DNA from: Methanobrevibacter sp.
Lineage (GTDB): Archaea; Methanobacteriota; Methanobacteria; Methanobacteriales; Methanobacteriaceae
Assembly (NCBI GenBank): GCA_009777005.1
Contig: WRMT01000146.1
Span: 1 to 7,475 of the forward strand
Reading direction: 5' to 3'
DNA length: 7,475 bases
Shown in pieces: positions 6,420 to 7,475 of this stretch (position 1 is its first letter; the number at the start of each line of letters is the position of its first letter). The translations under genes were made by a program, and so were the position numbers. The notes beneath the pieces were generated by a model. The model saw only the letters and a program-made list of their open reading frames with translations. It did not search any database and was not told the origin of the DNA.

Positions 6420-7001
6420 ATGAATCAATTCTTAATTATCAGCTTAATCGAAAATAGTTTTTTTAAAAATTTTAAAATTTTATTTTATTTAAGTTCTTTG
6501 AATAATAACTTTTTTAAAGATCTTTTATCTTTGTGTTCTCTGAAAAATAGCTTTTTTAAAGATTTTAAAGGACAATTATCCTTAGAATTTTTATTAATAT
6601 CATTTTTAGCTATTTTAATTTTGGTTTCAATTACATTACCAATAGCTAATTTAGGAATTGATTATGGTTTTGATAGCTCAAGTTCATTGGAAATAAAATC
6701 AGAATTATCAAAAATAGCTAATGGAATTGATTCTGTTTATTCTAATGGTGCAGGATCTAAAAGAACATTAGCTATTGAAGTTCCAAAAGATGTTACCGTA
6801 AGATTTTCTAAAAATCCAAATTCTAATGAAGGATTAGCTACTGTTTCTCATGTTTTAAGTGATGGATCAATGAAAAAAATTGAACTTAGCTACAAATATC
6901 CTAATTTAAATTTTGATTTACATTTAATTAAAGGTTACAATAGTGTAATTGTTGAATGGCCATTAAATAGTACTGAAATCATTATTTATAAGCATATTTG
7001 A
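6420..7001 (+). CDS. Class III signal peptide protein, type IV pilin-like, with repeated leader
   Basis: A 193-residue prepilin whose mature form should be a pilus-type filament subunit. The class III signal is clear: KGQLSLEFLLIS, with G51 just before the cut, Q52 at +1 and E56 at +5, then a hydrophobic helix to about residue 80. The predicted mature protein (52-193) has no Cys and an Asn/Ser/Lys-rich soluble domain. The peptidase gene ends 22 bp upstream, so the two are almost surely cotranscribed and form an enzyme-substrate pair. The leader is odd: about 51 residues where archaeal leaders are usually short, with three copies of a similar element (NSFFKNFK at 12-19, NNFFKDLL at 29-36, NSFFKDFK at 43-50). 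The third copy directly precedes the cut and looks like a normal leader by itself. Whether the protein is the major pilin, a minor pilin or another class III-exported protein cannot be told. Confidence 0.85.
   Translation: MNQFLIISLIENSFFKNFKILFYLSSLNNNFFKDLLSLCSLKNSFFKDFKGQLSLEFLLISFLAILILVSITLPIANLGIDYGFDSSSSLEIKSELSKIANGIDSVYSNGAGSKRTLAIEVPKDVTVRFSKNPNSNEGLATVSHVLSDGSMKKIELSYKYPNLNFDLHLIKGYNSVIVEWPLNSTEIIIYKHI
6453..6572 (+). repeat. Three-copy leader repeat within the prepilin gene
   Basis: Three related DNA units encode N-(S/N)-F-F-K-(N/D) elements, each centred on a TTTTTTAAA core at about 6460, 6510 and 6552. The elements are spaced 17 and 14 codons apart, in frame. Copies 2 and 3 share CTTTTTTAAAGAT. 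This is consistent with in-frame tandem duplication of a short leader. Confidence 0.65.
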
Positions 7002-7400
7002 TTTATCTTAAAAAATTTTTAAGAAGTGAATTTTTATTAACTTTTTCTTAAAAATATTTAAATTTCCATAATCTTATTGGATGTTATTGAATTTATTTGA
7101 GAATTGGTTTTTTTAATTTTAAGAACCTATTGTCTTAAAATATTTCTTTGAATAGCTATTTGCAAGTTTGACATTAAATATTTTTTTTTTTTTTGGATGA
7201 TGTAAAATGAAAATGATAATAATTATATATTACTTTTTTCTAAATTAATAATAAATATATGAAAATGGTTTGATGATTAAAAATTTGAAAATATTATTCT
7301 CATTTGATGCTTTGTTTCTCTTTTTGGTATTGAATTTTTTTTAGTTTGATTATTGATAAAATTTATATTTGATGAAGTTGTAAAATAATGGTGATTAGAG
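7002..7400. other. Non-coding region downstream of the pilin gene
   Basis: No gene of credible length or composition is seen. It holds the terminator-like inverted repeat (7006-7024), a TATA-like box TATTTAAAT (7055-7063), a T14 run (7181-7194), and a 16-bp copy (7235-7250) of part of the duplicated block at 2068-2147. The strand is T-rich with scattered stops in all forward frames. Confidence 0.55.
7006..7050 (+). terminator. Inverted repeat and T-tracts after the prepilin gene
   Basis: TCTTAAAAA (7006-7014) and TTTTTAAGA (7016-7024) are perfect 9-bp inverted arms around a single base, starting 5 nt after the stop codon. T-rich runs follow at 7031-7035 and 7042-7046. It is a plausible end for the peptidase-pilin transcript. 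Confidence 0.5.
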
Positions 7401-7475
7401 TTGGTATTTGAAAAAGATGGGAAAAAATTAAATCTTCTTAATGAGTATCTATTTCCAAAAATATTTGGTGAAAAT
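7401..7475 (+). CDS. Possible 5' end of an unidentified gene, cut by window edge
   Basis: From a TTG at 7401 the frame stays open for 25 codons to the window end, encoding a start followed by VFEKDGKKLNLLNEYLFPKI and FGEN. GGTGAT at 7390-7395, 5 nt before the TTG, is a consensus ribosome binding site for this organism, and the plus strand becomes purine-rich here as in the other genes. The stretch is too short to recognise a family. Chance opening over so few codons cannot be excluded. Confidence 0.4.
   Translation, partial: MVFEKDGKKLNLLNEYLFPKIFGEN

Noticed and set aside
6498..6533. TTG codons at 6498 and 6531 as alternative starts giving a shorter pilin leader
   Set aside because: Neither has a ribosome binding site nearby, whereas GTGAT precedes the ATG at 6420. 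They remain possible and are named in the leader finding.
7208..7249. A mini frame MKMIIIIYYFFLN preceded by GGATGATG
   Set aside because: Thirteen residues ending in TAA with low-complexity content; no reason to think it is translated.
7277..7475. A minus-strand frame open for about 65 codons to the window edge
   Set aside because: The translation is Asn/Ser/Phe-rich without motifs, that strand has more C than G unlike the other genes here, and it conflicts with the better-supported plus-strand start at 7401.
1..7475. CRISPR arrays, tRNA or rRNA genes, and insertion sequences
   Set aside because: No regularly spaced repeats, tRNA-like cloverleaf, conserved rRNA segments, transposase motifs or terminal inverted repeats with target duplications were seen on either strand.

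Overview
The window looks like chromosome of a methanogenic archaeon of the order Methanobacteriales, most like Methanobrevibacter or Methanosphaera. The evidence is the very low GC content, AT-rich spacers full of T-tracts, archaeal TATA-type promoters (TTTAAATA-like), GGTGA/GTGAT-type ribosome binding sites, a large Asn/Thr-rich secreted surface protein, and an archaeal class III prepilin next to an archaeal-type prepilin peptidase. Genus and species cannot be fixed from the sequence alone.

Layout. (1) 23-1831: a secreted adhesin-like protein of 602 residues, with a signal peptide, about five Ig-like segments and 26 N-glycosylation sequons, followed by a long hairpin and T-tracts. (2) 1832-2304: a spacer with a duplicated AT-rich block, a 12-bp palindrome and a promoter. 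(3) 2305-3756: a membrane-embedded processive family 2 glycosyltransferase. (4) 3757-4155: a spacer with two TATA-like boxes and a hairpin plus T-tract, possibly a small RNA unit. (5) 4156-4305: a 49-residue protein with a PIAPTP N-terminus, antitoxin-like. (6) 4302-4880, minus strand: a GNAT acetyltransferase pseudogene of which only the first 69 codons remain open. I reconstructed the rest from the sequence: one in-frame stop and three homopolymer frameshifts separate recognisable GNAT segments, and its end overlaps the small gene by 4 bp tail to tail. (7) 5159-7001: a two-gene pilus unit, an EppA-like prepilin peptidase followed 22 bp later by its probable substrate, a class III signal peptide protein. 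(8) 7002-7475: mostly non-coding, with the possible start of a further gene at 7401.

The recurring theme is the cell surface: an exported glycoprotein-like adhesin, a polysaccharide-type glycosyltransferase and a pilin with its processing peptidase. The small protein and broken acetyltransferase look like the remnant of an accessory toxin-antitoxin-like module.

Most unusual points: the prepilin has a roughly 51-residue leader built of three copies of an N-(S/N)-F-F-K-(N/D) element, where archaeal leaders are normally short; the palindrome TAGCTA is strongly over-represented outside the adhesin gene (22 copies in the window by eye, about 2-3 expected); and a 47-bp dyad abuts the start codon of the prepilin peptidase.
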